The position numbers and the translations under genes were made by a program. From contig NC_135566.1 of the NCBI RefSeq assembly GCF_964340395.1, positions 6,182,501 through 6,246,500 of the forward strand: DNA of 64,000 bases. Reading direction: 5' to 3'. Source of the stretch: Glandiceps talaboti (lineage: Eukaryota; Hemichordata; Enteropneusta; Spengelidae). Numbering within the stretch: the first letter of the stretch is position 1; each line of letters begins with the position of its first letter. Under the pieces are notes generated by a model that saw nothing but the letters and a program-made list of their open reading frames with translations, ran no database searches and was not told the origin of the DNA. Shown one piece after another: positions 48,501 to 61,400 of this stretch.

Positions 48501-51478
48501 CGGCCACTTTGGCATAAATCCAATCAGTCTGTTGTCTCAGGGGTGACAACCTTAATCTTGAAAACAATGTGAGGTAAACTTAAACCATGTAAACAGCTGT
48601 CATTTGCCACATTTCAGCCAAAGTCTTGTGAGCCCTTTCATACAGGTATGTCATATTCTCACGAGGTGCGCCATCTACGGATCACAATTAATTTCTCGAG
48701 AGTCGGGTGATTGACACATAGGGTAGTAGCAGATTTTAGGAGAGACGAAAGTGACTTTTTTGCCTCTTTATAGGGTACTTGAGACGTTTAATAAACAGTG
48801 AAGTGTCCAATTTAGATTTTACCAATTAACATGACCGGCCACGATGGACCCCCTCGAGAAGCTTTTATCAGAAGACATAGACGCAGCACAATTACTTTGA
48901 AATGCCTGCGATGACGCATTCCATGAGGACAGAGAAATAGTTGTAATTAAGTTTTACTGTGATTGCCAGCATTGATGGCCTTGTTAGTTTATTGAATGTG
49001 GGCTGTTTGGTTACTTTGGTGCTGCAGATGTCATTTCAGTTCCAAGTCAAGCATGACTGCCTGACTAGACCGATCTGTTTGAAAGAATTCCCTTATTTAG
49101 TAAATGTTTTGTACCATTGTGATCGACATATGCGACTTAAAAGTAGAATGTATGTCACTGGTCTTACTTGTCAGTGTTTGGCTACCCTGCCAAAGCTATG
49201 TAATTTCTACGTTTGCCAGTTAAACCTATATCCTATCTACGGCCAAAGTTGTGTTCTTTAGCGGAGTATGCTTAGTTCCGCAACGTACCCTTTTTATGCC
49301 CGAAGACATCACTAAAGTGCACTAAAGTGGTGCAGCTAGGGCGTGCATGACTGATATGCAGCTATCCTATTTTCGAGATATAGCATCGCCGAAAGGCAAT
49401 CACATTTCGATTGTGAGTTGTCCTAAACTTTAAGCCTAGAACAGTTTTAAAATCCTGCGTGTGAAAGTTCGTGAATGACAAAGGAAAGAAAAATGTTATT
49501 TGTGCCCCTTGTTGTTTACTTTGTGCTAATGTAATTAATTAATGACGTGTTAGTTTGATTTGCCTCGCTTGTTGCATGTACGTCAACCTAATTTCCGCAG
49601 GGAATAACGAATCGCAGACAATAGGGGAACGAACACAGTTTGATTTCCCCTTTGTCAAGACAAGACATAGTAAAATCGCAGATAATCCGGCCAACGCATG
49701 ACCGCAAGCAAAATTTCTCGCAAACATTTCACGCAAATTATGTAAAAGGGCGGTCACGTTTATTTCTAGAAAGGGGTGTTCGAAACATCCTGATACGATG
49801 CGAAATTATTCTATGCACGTATTTCTGTATACGCAGCCTTCCTCCTAAAAAATGGTAGCACTTCACAATATGCGATATAAAGTAATTCTTTTTTTGCCAA
49901 ACCAAATAAATTATATGAAAACCAGTTAAATGACAGGTATGAAACAACTTCTGGTTCTTTATTTACACTGGGTTTGTTTACATCGTCGAGGTAGGATGAC
50001 ATTCATTTTACTTCGGAGCCTATGTTTACACGTACAGCGAGTCTAGGGCAAACAGGTCTACAATGTTAGTCATTCCATACATAACTGTAATAATTTGTTT
50101 TAAACGTGTTACGTATGCTGTCATTGGGCACAGGGAATGTAGGAATGCCCACTTCACCTAATGTACTTGGCCTTTGATTGATACATAAATTTGTCAAGTT
50201 CATCAGATGATAATATCGATAGAGAACGTTTATGTAATTGGACGGGTTGATCATAAAAGTAATAGCTTCTCAACTGATGAAAACACTTTTAATTGAATAA
50301 CTTTACAAATTGGAAAGTGATTTGAAAACTTGGAGATTATCTGTGGTCAATTTAATTCATCTACAGACCACGGTCTGCATGTCCTTGTAACACAGTTACC
50401 CCGATAACTAGGCCACGTTAATACAGTGGGTTCAATTGGCCAGATGTGTCGACATTCGATGTAGGTTGTCTCGTTCCCGAAACAATTTCATTACCGTCAA
50501 ATCTCTCGGGAGTTGACAGAGTAGGACCACTTAATACGAGACAAGCAGTACACGACAATGTCACACCTGTTTCAAAAGTGGGACGAACAACTTGAAATGT
50601 CTCAAGAGACAGAATTCCCTTAGGGGTTGGATTATCCATGTATCTCTAGGCGACCATTGACATGCGTCATCGATCTAAGGATAACTCCAAGTATTTCGCG
50701 CCCTTTGTAAACTAATTGATATGATAAGTTTGCATGACAAAGCCTCTCCTTGTTTTGCCGTATTTTTTGAGAGAGAGGTTCTTGGGATTAAAATGCACCA
50801 CAAAGAACACCTAAGTAGGCCAATGAAAAATCGATAAGCTGTTGTCCGTTGGATTTCAAACATCATATTTCTTCGATCACTTGATCAAGCAACACGGCAT
50901 AGCAAAGTTTTGCACTCGGTCAGGGATTTATTTGTCCAGTACACTATACCGAGTGCGGACCTGCTTGACTTGGCAGACAATATTTGGTATGCTCTGTTAG
51001 CGTGCAAATACTTAGAGTTTCCCCCCAGGGGAAATAACTTTACTTCGATAATAGAATATGTTTGTCAAATCATTAGATGTGTTTACCAGTCAACAGGACT
51101 AGCCTAACACGCCATACCTGCGGTTGCTGCACAGCCGTTTTTTTCAAACATTGCCAGTTTTGTTTCGCAGCTGTGTTGTGGTCAAACAGACGTCGTCCGA
51201 TTATCTCACTGGTATGATAACTTTGACGTTCATCAAATGTTAGCGTAACGTTGATTTTAAATAATTGAATCACTTTTGGGTAGGTATCAAGTACCACCAG
51301 GGAATGATAGAACCGGAGGAGAAGTTAATGAACGACTCTCTTATTTTGTTTGCACTTGCGCTCAAATTGCATCTTAATAGGTCCCCAATTGTTCAGTTAG
51401 GGACATTTTGATCCATACCCTGGGTGTCTATAGGTACGACGAAACTAATGTCTTTCTTTTTGGATTTTCCCTCCACAG

Positions 51479-54010
51479 TTGATGGCGAAGAACAGTGTAC
51501 AGTTTGTCAAACACGCCGTAGATCATTGAGTAACAGTCGACGGAAACATCGATCGCGGTCTAGAACAAAAATGGCGGACATGGACCACACAGACTCGATC
51601 AATTTGGAGGAGGCACTGAAAGGACATTCATTGAAAAATCCAGCCAACTTTCGAGTGACTATTTTATATGATTTTGAACCAGATGAGAGGAACGAAGTGA
51701 GAGTTATTAGAGGACAGAATGTCAGGATCATGCATGAGGAAAATGGGTGGGCTTTTGTGCAACTAGAAAGTGGCAAAGTTGGTTTCATCCCTTTGCGGTA
51801 TTGTACTTTGACACGGCAGGTGCGCAGAAAGGACAGTGTGCGAAGACCATGCTCGAAGTCTCGGGACAGGGACACAGAGGGAGAGAAAATCGAAGAGATG
51901 TCGTGTAAAAATGATAACACTCTTCGTCGATCGCGAAAACTGTCAGGTTCTTGTCCCGGACTGAGCGATTTCACTGAAAGCGACTGTGACTGTACAATGC
52001 ACACAGGCGTGATTACGCCATGTAGTGCCACTAAATCGAATAATGTTGACAGGTCGCCTAACAAAACCAGGTATTCGGCACATTATAAAACAGAGGCTAA
52101 ACTACTAAAAAGCATTGAGAAGAGGTTGAAAGGGGACTCGAGTACTGAATTGAAACATAAAATAGCTGCGTTGTTGAGTGAAAATGATACATGTAAGGAC
52201 AATAAGAGTGTGGTCGATACGAAGGTTAATTCTACCCTTGAGGACTGCGAGCACAATGAAATACCAATAAAACCCAGAAGTACAACACCCCAACATTCTG
52301 AAATCTTGGTCAATACAAACATGGAGAGTGTAGGATCGAGCCCGGAATTCAGTGCTCTGCAATCTCCGACTTCTTCGACTATTAGCACCGACTCGGATTA
52401 CGGCACTTCTATCGAAAGTGACTCGGATTCGTTTGGAAGTGGCCAATGGAAGGTGTGGAAACAGAAAATGATGGAGCAGAAGAAATTAAATGAAAGCAAC
52501 AGCGTTGCTGAAAGAGAGAGGAACAGCCCAGAAACGGTCTTACAATGGACGGAAAATGCTAGTATCGAATCACACACTTGTAAGGAAACACTGCCAAAGA
52601 AGATGGGGAAAGAGTCTTGTCAAGAATATTCTTCGAAAGTGAGCGATGTTAGTGTCACTGGAGTCTTGTCAATCGAGGAAAAAGAGAACTGTGATAAATT
52701 GAGCTTGTCTTCAGAAGAGCATTGTTCGAAATATTCCATGCACATGGACCGAACCGCCAATAGCGTTTCAAGTCTTTGTTCAACAATTTATGAACTCGAA
52801 GGTTTGATAAAAACCAGCTGTTTTGGAAGTGATGACGACGAACATTCAAACGAGGAATGCCTTTCCGAAGGATACAGTTCCGACGCCGGCGACACAGCTG
52901 AGCAGTCGCCGGAAACAAAACGAGCATCTGCGAACAAACCCGAAGTGAAGGCAAACTCTCGGAAACCCCAGAACAAGTTTGAGAAATCAGACAAAGAAAG
53001 ACTTTTAATGTTGTTTGATTTCGTTGCAAAGGATGAGAATGATTTGACTGTCAAACAAGGAGAGACAGTGACGTTGCTGAATCATGAAGATTTTGATTGG
53101 TGCTTTGTTAAGAATCAACAAGGGAGAGAAGGATTCATTCCATTTTCGTATGCTGTGTCACTGTCAGGTAAGAATCAGTCATCCATGGAAGTTATAATAC
53201 TATCGTTTTCATCAGACTATGACAGAATAGGGCAGACAGTCTTCGTGACAATCATAGTAACTTTGTTTCACGGGCCATTCAAAGAATGACCGTGGTCACA
53301 TGGGAACAAACGGAATATAAAGTGAACCATGAATTGATCAAACTTGGCACAAATGTATGATCTGTACCTTGAATTGCTATACAACCGTGTACTATTTTTA
53401 TATCCCCCCCATTTCGAAATGAAATAACCAAACCGTGAATTAATTCAAACTTGGCACAAAGTGCATCCTCTACACTTGAAATACTATATATATTAAATTG
53501 TGTGTGATTTTTATTTCTACTACCCTGTTCCGATTCGTATTTTTTCTCGTGTTCAACACAATAACATACACTGACTAACCATCCTCCATTGCTCTTCCTT
53601 TTCCAGTTTATAACGAGAAGATGAACATGAACATATCAAAACCAGCGTTTACCAAAAACCGAGAGGTGAAAGTTGCATCTACGCGCAAAGTCCTGACAAG
53701 TTGCCAAGGTGACAAAGGAGAAGATGTAGACAGATCGAATAAAGATTGTGTACGCATGCGTGACAGACGTCATCAAGTCGCTGATGAAGATTATGACATC
53801 ACTGAACTGACGACTAGGACATATGCTACTCACACTCACAAAGCATTGACACAAAGTGAAATCACTGTTCGACGAGGGGATACTGTTTACTTCAATCGGA
53901 AAGACTTAGAAACGAACTCACTGTGGGTGCTTGTATATTCACCCTCCAGACAATCTAGGGGATACATCCCCCGTGTTTACCTAGAAGACAGAATGGAAGA
54001 CTTAGTTTGA
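51479..54010 (+). CDS. Adaptor-like protein with three SH3 domains (two 3' exons)
   Basis: Exons 51479-53167 and 53607-54010 join in phase 1 (TCAG|GTAAGA to TTCCAG|TTTATA) and end in TGA. The acceptor at 51478 (a pyrimidine-rich run, then CCACAG) shows that at least one coding exon lies upstream; with the candidate at 37747 the protein is 726 residues. In that numbering: a basic N-terminal stretch with CTVC (about 38-60), SH3-1 at 88-140 (ILYDFEP, GFIPLRY), a serine/acid-rich disordered centre (TDSDYGTS), SH3-2 at 537-592 (LMLFDF, GREGFIPFSYA), and a third, diverged SH3 at about 660-719 (ALTQSEITVRRGD, RGYIPRVYLED) at the extreme C-terminus. SH3 domains bind proline-rich partners; this is probably a cytoplasmic scaffold. 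The arrangement recalls insect Dlish/Vamana, but I cannot prove orthology. An internal AAAATGGCGG start at 51571 could be used instead. Confidence 0.88.
53325..53520. repeat. Diverged tandem duplication in the SH3 gene intron
   Basis: ACCATGAATTGATCAAACTT with GGCACAAA (from 53325) and ACCGTGAATTAATTCAAACTT with GGCACAAA (from about 53431) start two blocks that both run on to TTTTTAT. Period is about 106 bp. The pair fills most of the 439-bp intron. Confidence 0.6.
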
Positions 54011-54763
54011 ATATATTCTGTACTATTCTCCTTTTTGCCATTGCAGCTACTGAAATATGCAATATAATTTTAACTGGCCATTTTTTTGGACAGATGAAAA
54101 CAACCGTGCCGAAAAACTACACCCCAATTTCAGGAACAAACTTCGAGTCACAACCGCCTGTGGAAAGCATTCTGTACCTTTCCCGTACATCATACGTGTA
54201 CATGTACTACAATTCAAGCCAGTTAACCTGAAACAGAACGTCTTGTGACTCGACATGTCACAGTAATCTCACTCATACACGTCTGCCACATTTTATCGTC
54301 AAAACTCTAAACCAACATTCCTCAACATTTTTTTTGGTGAACTAGTGTAATTAATTGTTTTGTCAAGCCAAGCAATGACATGATTCAGAAATGTTAGTAA
54401 GATGTTTGTAGAGTCAGAGAACGATTTGTTTTCAGGTTAACTGATGTCTATTGTAAAATTACTTCACGACCTTTAGATAGATTGTGGTAGTGCTTTTTGA
54501 GGAGAACGTGCATTTTGTATCCTCGTTCACAGTACTGTAGATTTCACATACTGAAACATTCCATCGTAGAATAGAGACTTCATTTGATCGATATTAATCA
54601 TTATATGCCAGTCATAGTGGATTTTATATTGCATCATATTTATTAATGTCAACTTTTAAAAACAAGATATCTCAAAAACATAAAATTTGAAACATTTTTT
54701 GTAAAAGCGCATGCTACCTCTGTTTTGTACAATATTTTTTATGTATAAGCTATAGCTACATTT

Positions 54764-54817
54764 TGTATGTATGTATGTATGTATGTATGTATGTATGTAT
54801 GTATGTATGTATGTATG

Positions 54818-54849
<32 letters not shown>

Positions 54850-55000
54850 TGTATGTATGTATGTATGTATGTATGTATGTATGTATGTATGTATGTATGT
54901 ATGTATGTATGTATGTATGCATGCATGTATGTATGTATGTATGTATGTATGTATGTATGTGATGTGTGGATGTGTGTGTGCGCATGTCTGTCTGTCTGTG

Positions 55001-55031
<31 letters not shown>

Positions 55032-55055
55032 ATGTATGTATGTATGTATGTATGA
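54764..55055. repeat. (GTAT)n/(CTGT)n compound microsatellite, ~290 bp
   Basis: A long GTAT run with minor interruptions, a GATGTGTG segment, a CTGT run and another GTAT run. All the long open frames across it on both strands are artefacts. Confidence 0.97.
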
Positions 55056-55325
55056 ATGCAAACATGTATTCATATGCAATATTATGATAGCAGTACAAAA
55101 CGTAAATTCTAAGTCAAGGTCGAGGGTCAAGATTTGAAATATTTTGACTGAATGGAGGTTGTTCTTTGAACATATTGGTAAATGCATTATTATGTATTAT
55201 GGAATAAATGCAGCATTGTATAAATTATATAAATATTCTGTGGAAGAGTTGTTTTCATTACCTGTCACGTACAGCACACGATGCACACACATGATGAACA
55301 CAACCCCTCATGCACATGCTCAAGT

Positions 55326-55327
<2 letters not shown>

Positions 55328-55388
<61 letters not shown>

Positions 55389-55436
55389 CATACACAGACA
55401 CATACACAAACACAGACACAGACACAGACACAGACA
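55328..55436. repeat. (CA)n microsatellite with degenerate flank
   Basis: A pure CA run at about 55328-55380, a short TATATA stretch and then CAGACA repeats. Confidence 0.95.
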
Positions 55437-55698
55437 CTAACCGTGTTTACGAGACACTGGCCACTTGTGAACACGGACCTAAATGACGTAATCAAGGGCA
55501 TGGATACCAATAATTTCCATAGTATGTCATACATACAAAGACAATGTTAATATTTATGAAACAATACTAGTAGAGCGATGAAAACCTTACATAACACAGC
55601 TTAGTAATAAGTGCCAGTTATTGTGATAATATATACATGTATTAAAAATGTATATTATTCAATAGACAGTAAAGGGAAAATGATTATACTGTCATGAG

Positions 55699-55699
<1 letters not shown>

Positions 55700-55769
<70 letters not shown>
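55700..55769. repeat. (CT)n microsatellite
   Basis: About 35 CT units in the intergenic region after the SH3 gene. Confidence 0.97.
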
Positions 55770-55773
<4 letters not shown>

Positions 55774-57512
55774 GGGGATGACAGTTGTACTTGTAACAAA
55801 AGCGATACCATATAGTGATAATGTCAATTTCTGATACGTAAAGTGATTGAGTGACACCTGTGGTATAGTAGGAACTGTAGCTTACTTTATTTAGGTCAAT
55901 ATCATCAAGCTATATTCATCTGACCAAAAGCGGTAATATGTGTAATCCGTACATCTGTTTTCAAAAGGGCAGATTTTAATTTACAAAAAATGCTTAAAAT
56001 ACTGAATACCTCAATTAGACTCATTACAAATGCAAGCCTTAGTCTAATAATAATGTTAATTAGATTAAATTAAATTCTCAAAAAAGTTGAAGTTATTTTT
56101 GACGTTTCAATTTGGGTGTTTTAGCGAATAAAATTGACTGAATTGGTTCAGCTAATAACACTCAATCACGTCGTTATTAAGTGAATCGATTTAGTTACTA
56201 AATAAAAAAAAAACTAGAATCCCATATTTTCACAAACCTTTGTTCAAAGTTCGACAATAAGGCAGCTAATTCATTCTCATTATGACAATATCGTGCTCCG
56301 ATGACTCTATAAGGACCTCAATATGGCAAACATTTTCTCTGAACGCGATAATAGACTTTAAGTAACAAAAGACTTTTGAGTGGAAAAAATGAGTGGTTCT
56401 CACGAAAAAATGAAGTCAATGTGGATCAAATTTCCGTCATTTCAAAAGAAGGGAAATCATTACTTGAAAAATGAACAACGTGAAATAGACATTTTAAGTG
56501 TCATATGTGATGAATGTGGAACAGCTGAGTAACGTAACATAATGGATACATAATTCACCAAGCAGTATTGCTGGCAATTAAGGGCAATTTTCGTCATATT
56601 TCCGTGCGCTGCCTTGCAGAACAATATCCTGGTTGAAGTGTTATTACCAAATCATGTGAAAAAGAGCACACACGTCAAGTGGTATGATTGAAGTGTATTT
56701 ATCTATCGTTTCCTTGGAAACGCTATTCCTCTGGGGAAAAATTCTGCCACAGCATTTAGAATGGTTTAGTTGGTTCGCATAAAACTATTAATCTACTGTC
56801 ACTAGGTTTTAAGCGAGTACAGTGACAGTATCAGTTCAAGTATGAAAATATCGAAAAACAACATATTTCGATTAAAAATATAGTTTTCAAATTCGTTGCA
56901 CGTTTCAATTTTCCACTTTAAAATAAAATAAAACCAACTTTAATCCCCACAAAAATGACCCCAAGAGCAAGACCATGACGAACAGTGAAAATGAATCTAC
57001 GTATAAGGTAGAATTAGTTGTTTTTCCTTACACTTTATATTTCGTATATACTTGAACATTTTTTTGGGGTTAAAGTGTTTACATAAAACGTCAATTAACC
57101 ACTCTAGAATGTTAATGTTGATGCATGCCAGGCTTCGACATCATCAAATATGATCTTGTGACATTGCTAGCACAATTGATGCCACAATGGGGGTTTCTAT
57201 AACATTTTACTATTATAAATAAAATGACTTGTGTCATCGAATATTTTGATAGAATATGCCTAAATACTGTTTTTAAATTTCGCCAATAGTAAGTGATGAA
57301 ATAGTATGTTTTGAAACCTATGATTTGATATGCAACAAACAACCCCCGCCCCCTTTCATGTATAACCTCATTTTATGCCCCATTTAAGACAAACTATGCA
57401 AACAAATGCACGGTAAAAGTGGTTATTTTTTTCTCTACTAATATTAATTCTATATAGTAATTTCGCATGATTCATTTTCCGATGAGAAAAATTCCCTTTC
57501 ACACTAGACTTC

Positions 57513-57558
57513 CGCCCTCATCGGTCCTCTCGTATGACGAGTACAGCCGATGAGGGCG
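57513..57558. repeat. Perfect 12-bp inverted repeat (hairpin)
   Basis: CGCCCTCATCGG and CCGATGAGGGCG flank a 22-base loop that itself contains CTCGT...ACGAG. It is GC-rich against an AT-rich background. It could be a foldback fragment or a structured element; no poly(T) tract follows directly. Confidence 0.7.
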
Positions 57559-58462
57559 CCCAATCACAGCCATATTCCGCGAGCAGTCCGTGGTATATGG
57601 TATAACGAAAGGTCGGTAGGCTTTCACTGCCCAGGGGAAGGTTCAAGTTGAACGAAATCCTCATATGTTTCTATTGTTTCGTAGATTGAATTCATATACA
57701 TTTGTATATGTATATATTGACATGTGCAGTCAATGAAGCTGTTCTTGCAAAAAGCTAAATTACAGTGGGCAGGCAATTTTTTTCGATCGGTTGGGGGGGG
57801 GGGGAGCAATCAAGGAAGAATTGCGGTTGGGAAGTCCCAATTTTGATACAGTGGGAAGGGAAAACATTCATCGAATTGTGCGGGGAGGGACGCACATTGT
57901 GTACGTCAAAATGAATTGGTGGTCTAGCGGATATCACAAACTTTTAAAGTGGCTCAAAACACGAACTTGTCTTTCCGCTAAATAACTCAAGCTATTTTTA
58001 AATACCTCATTTACATAGACATTAAAAAGAACAAATTCTTTCCAAGAACAATCCCGGACTAGATCAAAACTAGACGCTAATTTGGTTGCGTCTCGGTTAT
58101 ATTTAGACCTGGAACAAGGATATAAACTAAAAACTAAAAAACCCTACGTCGTATGCTATTGTGTTCATATACCTGATACATGTTACGGATAAGAGGAAAC
58201 GTGTTCTTTTACCGTGGGAACATAGACTAACCTTGCAGAGATTTCAGTCTGGTTACGTGCACAACAACGAACCAAGTATTGTTTGCAATATTTACATACA
58301 AATAGAGAATAAGTCTGGAGGATAGCACTGTACGTAATGTGATTTTGATTGTGCCAAAGAACTGTATTCATTCCTCAACGTTCGTCGAAGTCATCAGAAC
58401 AGAGGGCATTGAACTTTGTCAACTCTAAATTGAAGTGTTTTGAAATGTTACTGGTAGGTACC

Positions 58463-61400
58463 ATGACTTGGTGGACATCACTGAGCATTCGTACCGGTAT
58501 CTACTTACATGTTCTGATAGTGGTACTCTCAAATGTTGCTACAGGTAAGAATAGCCGTAAATGTCATTATATAACACCCACTCTGTAGGCATAGAGGTCA
58601 CAACATTGTAATAACTTGGTGTTTATGAAGTACTCACATGTACCTTATGTATTTGCTGTTTTATAACCTTCAGATATGTGTTTAACATATACAATCTAAA
58701 ACAGCCTTGTTTCCCGAAGTGTTCATATCTTTGTTACATGTAGTATTCTTGTAAACTTTTGACCCCCAAAATCAGGCTTACCACTCCCAGTTAGATAGAT
58801 TCGGTGTTAGACTACTACATTAGTCAATCCCCATGAATAGCCATAACGTTACAGAAGTAGGAATATCACGTGACTTCTTCCAACCAAAACAACATTATAT
58901 TTCTGGTACACTGATATGAAATTATGACATAACACAATTGCTTCTTCATGCACACCTAGTAATTGTAAAATGACGTGACTTTTCTATTGTACTGTTGTAC
59001 ACCGTTATTTATACGATGCAGAATTTATCCCTACGGGTCAACAAATGACTTGTGGGTGGGGATTGGGGTGGGTGGGGGTGAGGTGGCATGACTCTCGTCA
59101 AGCCATGATTACCGGTACATTCAATGATTGATAGCCATTTTCTCAAAACGAACCAATTTATCGAAGAGGTACACCACATAACTGACCCAAGTTTATGTGG
59201 TTCCGCGACAGGAGTTACATTGTGTAGTGTTGTGTGATACATGTATGGGGTGTTTTGGCATCAACGGTGTCGCCGAGATTATAATTGTATACAGTATTCT
59301 GTCCTTCGATACAATTAAAGTTCATTGGCCGTCAAATATGCATGACGCATGTCTGGGTGACACGTTCTCTGTTTGGTGACAAACATCACGCGTCACTTCG
59401 AGATCACGATATAACTTATAAGTTCTCCCCCATACATCCCAAATTCCGACTGTCATGATGAGTTGCTTATTTGCATACATGATGACGTCAGGGTTCCCTT
59501 CATGCAAAAGAAGTCTTTTGTAAATAATGTAAATTTCTGCTTGGAAATAATGTTTTGTGTGAGAGTGTCCTTAGCTAGTTGCTCCAATCTCCAGAAATAA
59601 CGTTAACTGCATGAAATTTAACACGCGGCAGTCGTCTGATTATACGAAAACCATTAAGACGCATGATTTCAGAAATCAGGATTTGTTAATTTATGAGGTG
59701 CTACATGCACATTTTCTCATTTTATATGTGTAATCCTTGGACACATTTATGGGAATTATTATGTCAAAATGTTCAAATGAAATGCTATGTTCAACAACAT
59801 ACTGTTGGAATTTAAACAAAACAATGACAAATATAAATGTCAAATTAATGATAAAGCCAGGCCTAATTAAACAAATTGTGTGGTTCCGATTACGCTCAAT
59901 GTTAGAATAGGTGGGGTAAGTAGATTTTTAATTTAATTTAATTTTTTTTTAATGTGGCTAGTTCAGGTTTTCCAAAGTTTTCCAAATGGTGTCTGTGTTA
60001 ATTACTGCCTATCAGTTGTACAGCCATTCATTACAGATTGGAAGAACAGTTTTATATTGTCTTTTTAAGTTGATGTCATATACTATTTCTTGTGAGACTA
60101 CACAATTTATGCGATTTTATTTCTCTCTCTCGAATATGTAAAAGAAAGTTTAGGGTCGGCAGTGAAAAACTAGGTGGGGTCGGGTAACCGGAACCAAACA
60201 ATTATATTTTTAGGCCTAAGAATAAATGTTGAAAAAAATAAAGAGAAATATTGTGATGTTTTCAACAGTAGGTGCATGGATACGTCTCAGAGATGGTGAA
60301 ACGAAGTACGAGGGGCGAGTAGAAGTTCGTTATTTACGTATTGGAATGTGGGGGACGATATGCGATGATGATTGGGATATCAAAGATGGGGCTGTGGTCT
60401 GTCGTCAGCTTGGCTTCCCAGGTGTTCACGCCATACATAAGGGTAATTACTTTACCCCCTCCGATGACGTCCCTAGATGGATTTGGCTTCGGAATCTCCG
60501 TTGCCTTGGTGATGAACACAGCCTGCAACATTGTGATGGTGACTCGTGGGGACATTCTGGGGGTGATGACGGTCCATGTTCTCACGAACAAGACGCTGGT
60601 GTCGTCTGTAATGGTAGGTCCTTTAAAGTTAAACATGTTGTGAACAAAATTAGCGAGTCTTACCTGGCGGCGAGTGTTTTACCGTTGCTGCAGAGGTCTG
60701 TTTTTTTTAATGACGATGTTCCACACATGTTACATGGTATTCATGCCATTGGTATGCTAGTTTCAGAGTCCTCAGAGTCCCCCAATATTACAGTAACTCC
60801 AGAATGCATCTCGAATTTGCCCTTCAAAACATAGAAAAACTTTAGACATTATCATCGCAGACGGGCAACATATCGATCCTTTGGATATCCATTTTTGATG
60901 TTGTCTAATACTAGTGAAACTACATGTAAGGGCGATATATGTCTTCGTACGAAGATGTAGTAATTTACGATAGCGTCTACTTTAATTTACCAAGTCATTT
61001 TAAAATATGTTTACTTGTATAACGACGGACTAAAACATGTCTTTCTGAACATTGATTCGATGCTACATTAATTTTATTTACAGCATGTGGGGACCCAGGG
61101 GTACCACCGGGAGCAATGATGCTTGGCAACGGACGCATAGTCGGTAGTAACGTAACTTACGAGTGCATAAATGGTGAGGTGGATGGTTCCAAAACGAGAG
61201 AATGCCAAGATGATGGTAGCTGGAGTGGTAGTCTTCCGACTTGTGTTTGTAAGTAAAAATTTTATTTCCTCGGAGCTGACGTGTAGTCATTTATGTACAA
61301 AAACCCGTTATAAATCTCGTATTTTTTGTTCGAACGCCTACAACTTGGCTATCGCATGATATGATACAAGACGACGTTTGCCAAAATTTTACATGTTAAA

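Larger units (their letters stand above)
54011..58462. other. Intergenic region between the SH3 gene and the SRCR/sushi gene
   Basis: Holds three microsatellites, a perfect hairpin at 57513-57558, a G12 run at 57793-57804 and AT-rich sequence. I see no exon, tRNA or coding mobile element. Confidence 0.5.

Noticed and set aside
48959-49261. 100-codon plus-strand open frame
   Set aside because: Starts with GTG rather than ATG, has no family features and lies in a presumed intron.
50418-50639. 73-codon minus-strand open frame
   Set aside because: The peptide looks fairly normal, but it is short, isolated, has no known motif and has no exon partners.
54656-55187. Many open frames of 100 codons or more
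   Set aside because: All are translations of the GTAT/CTGT microsatellite.
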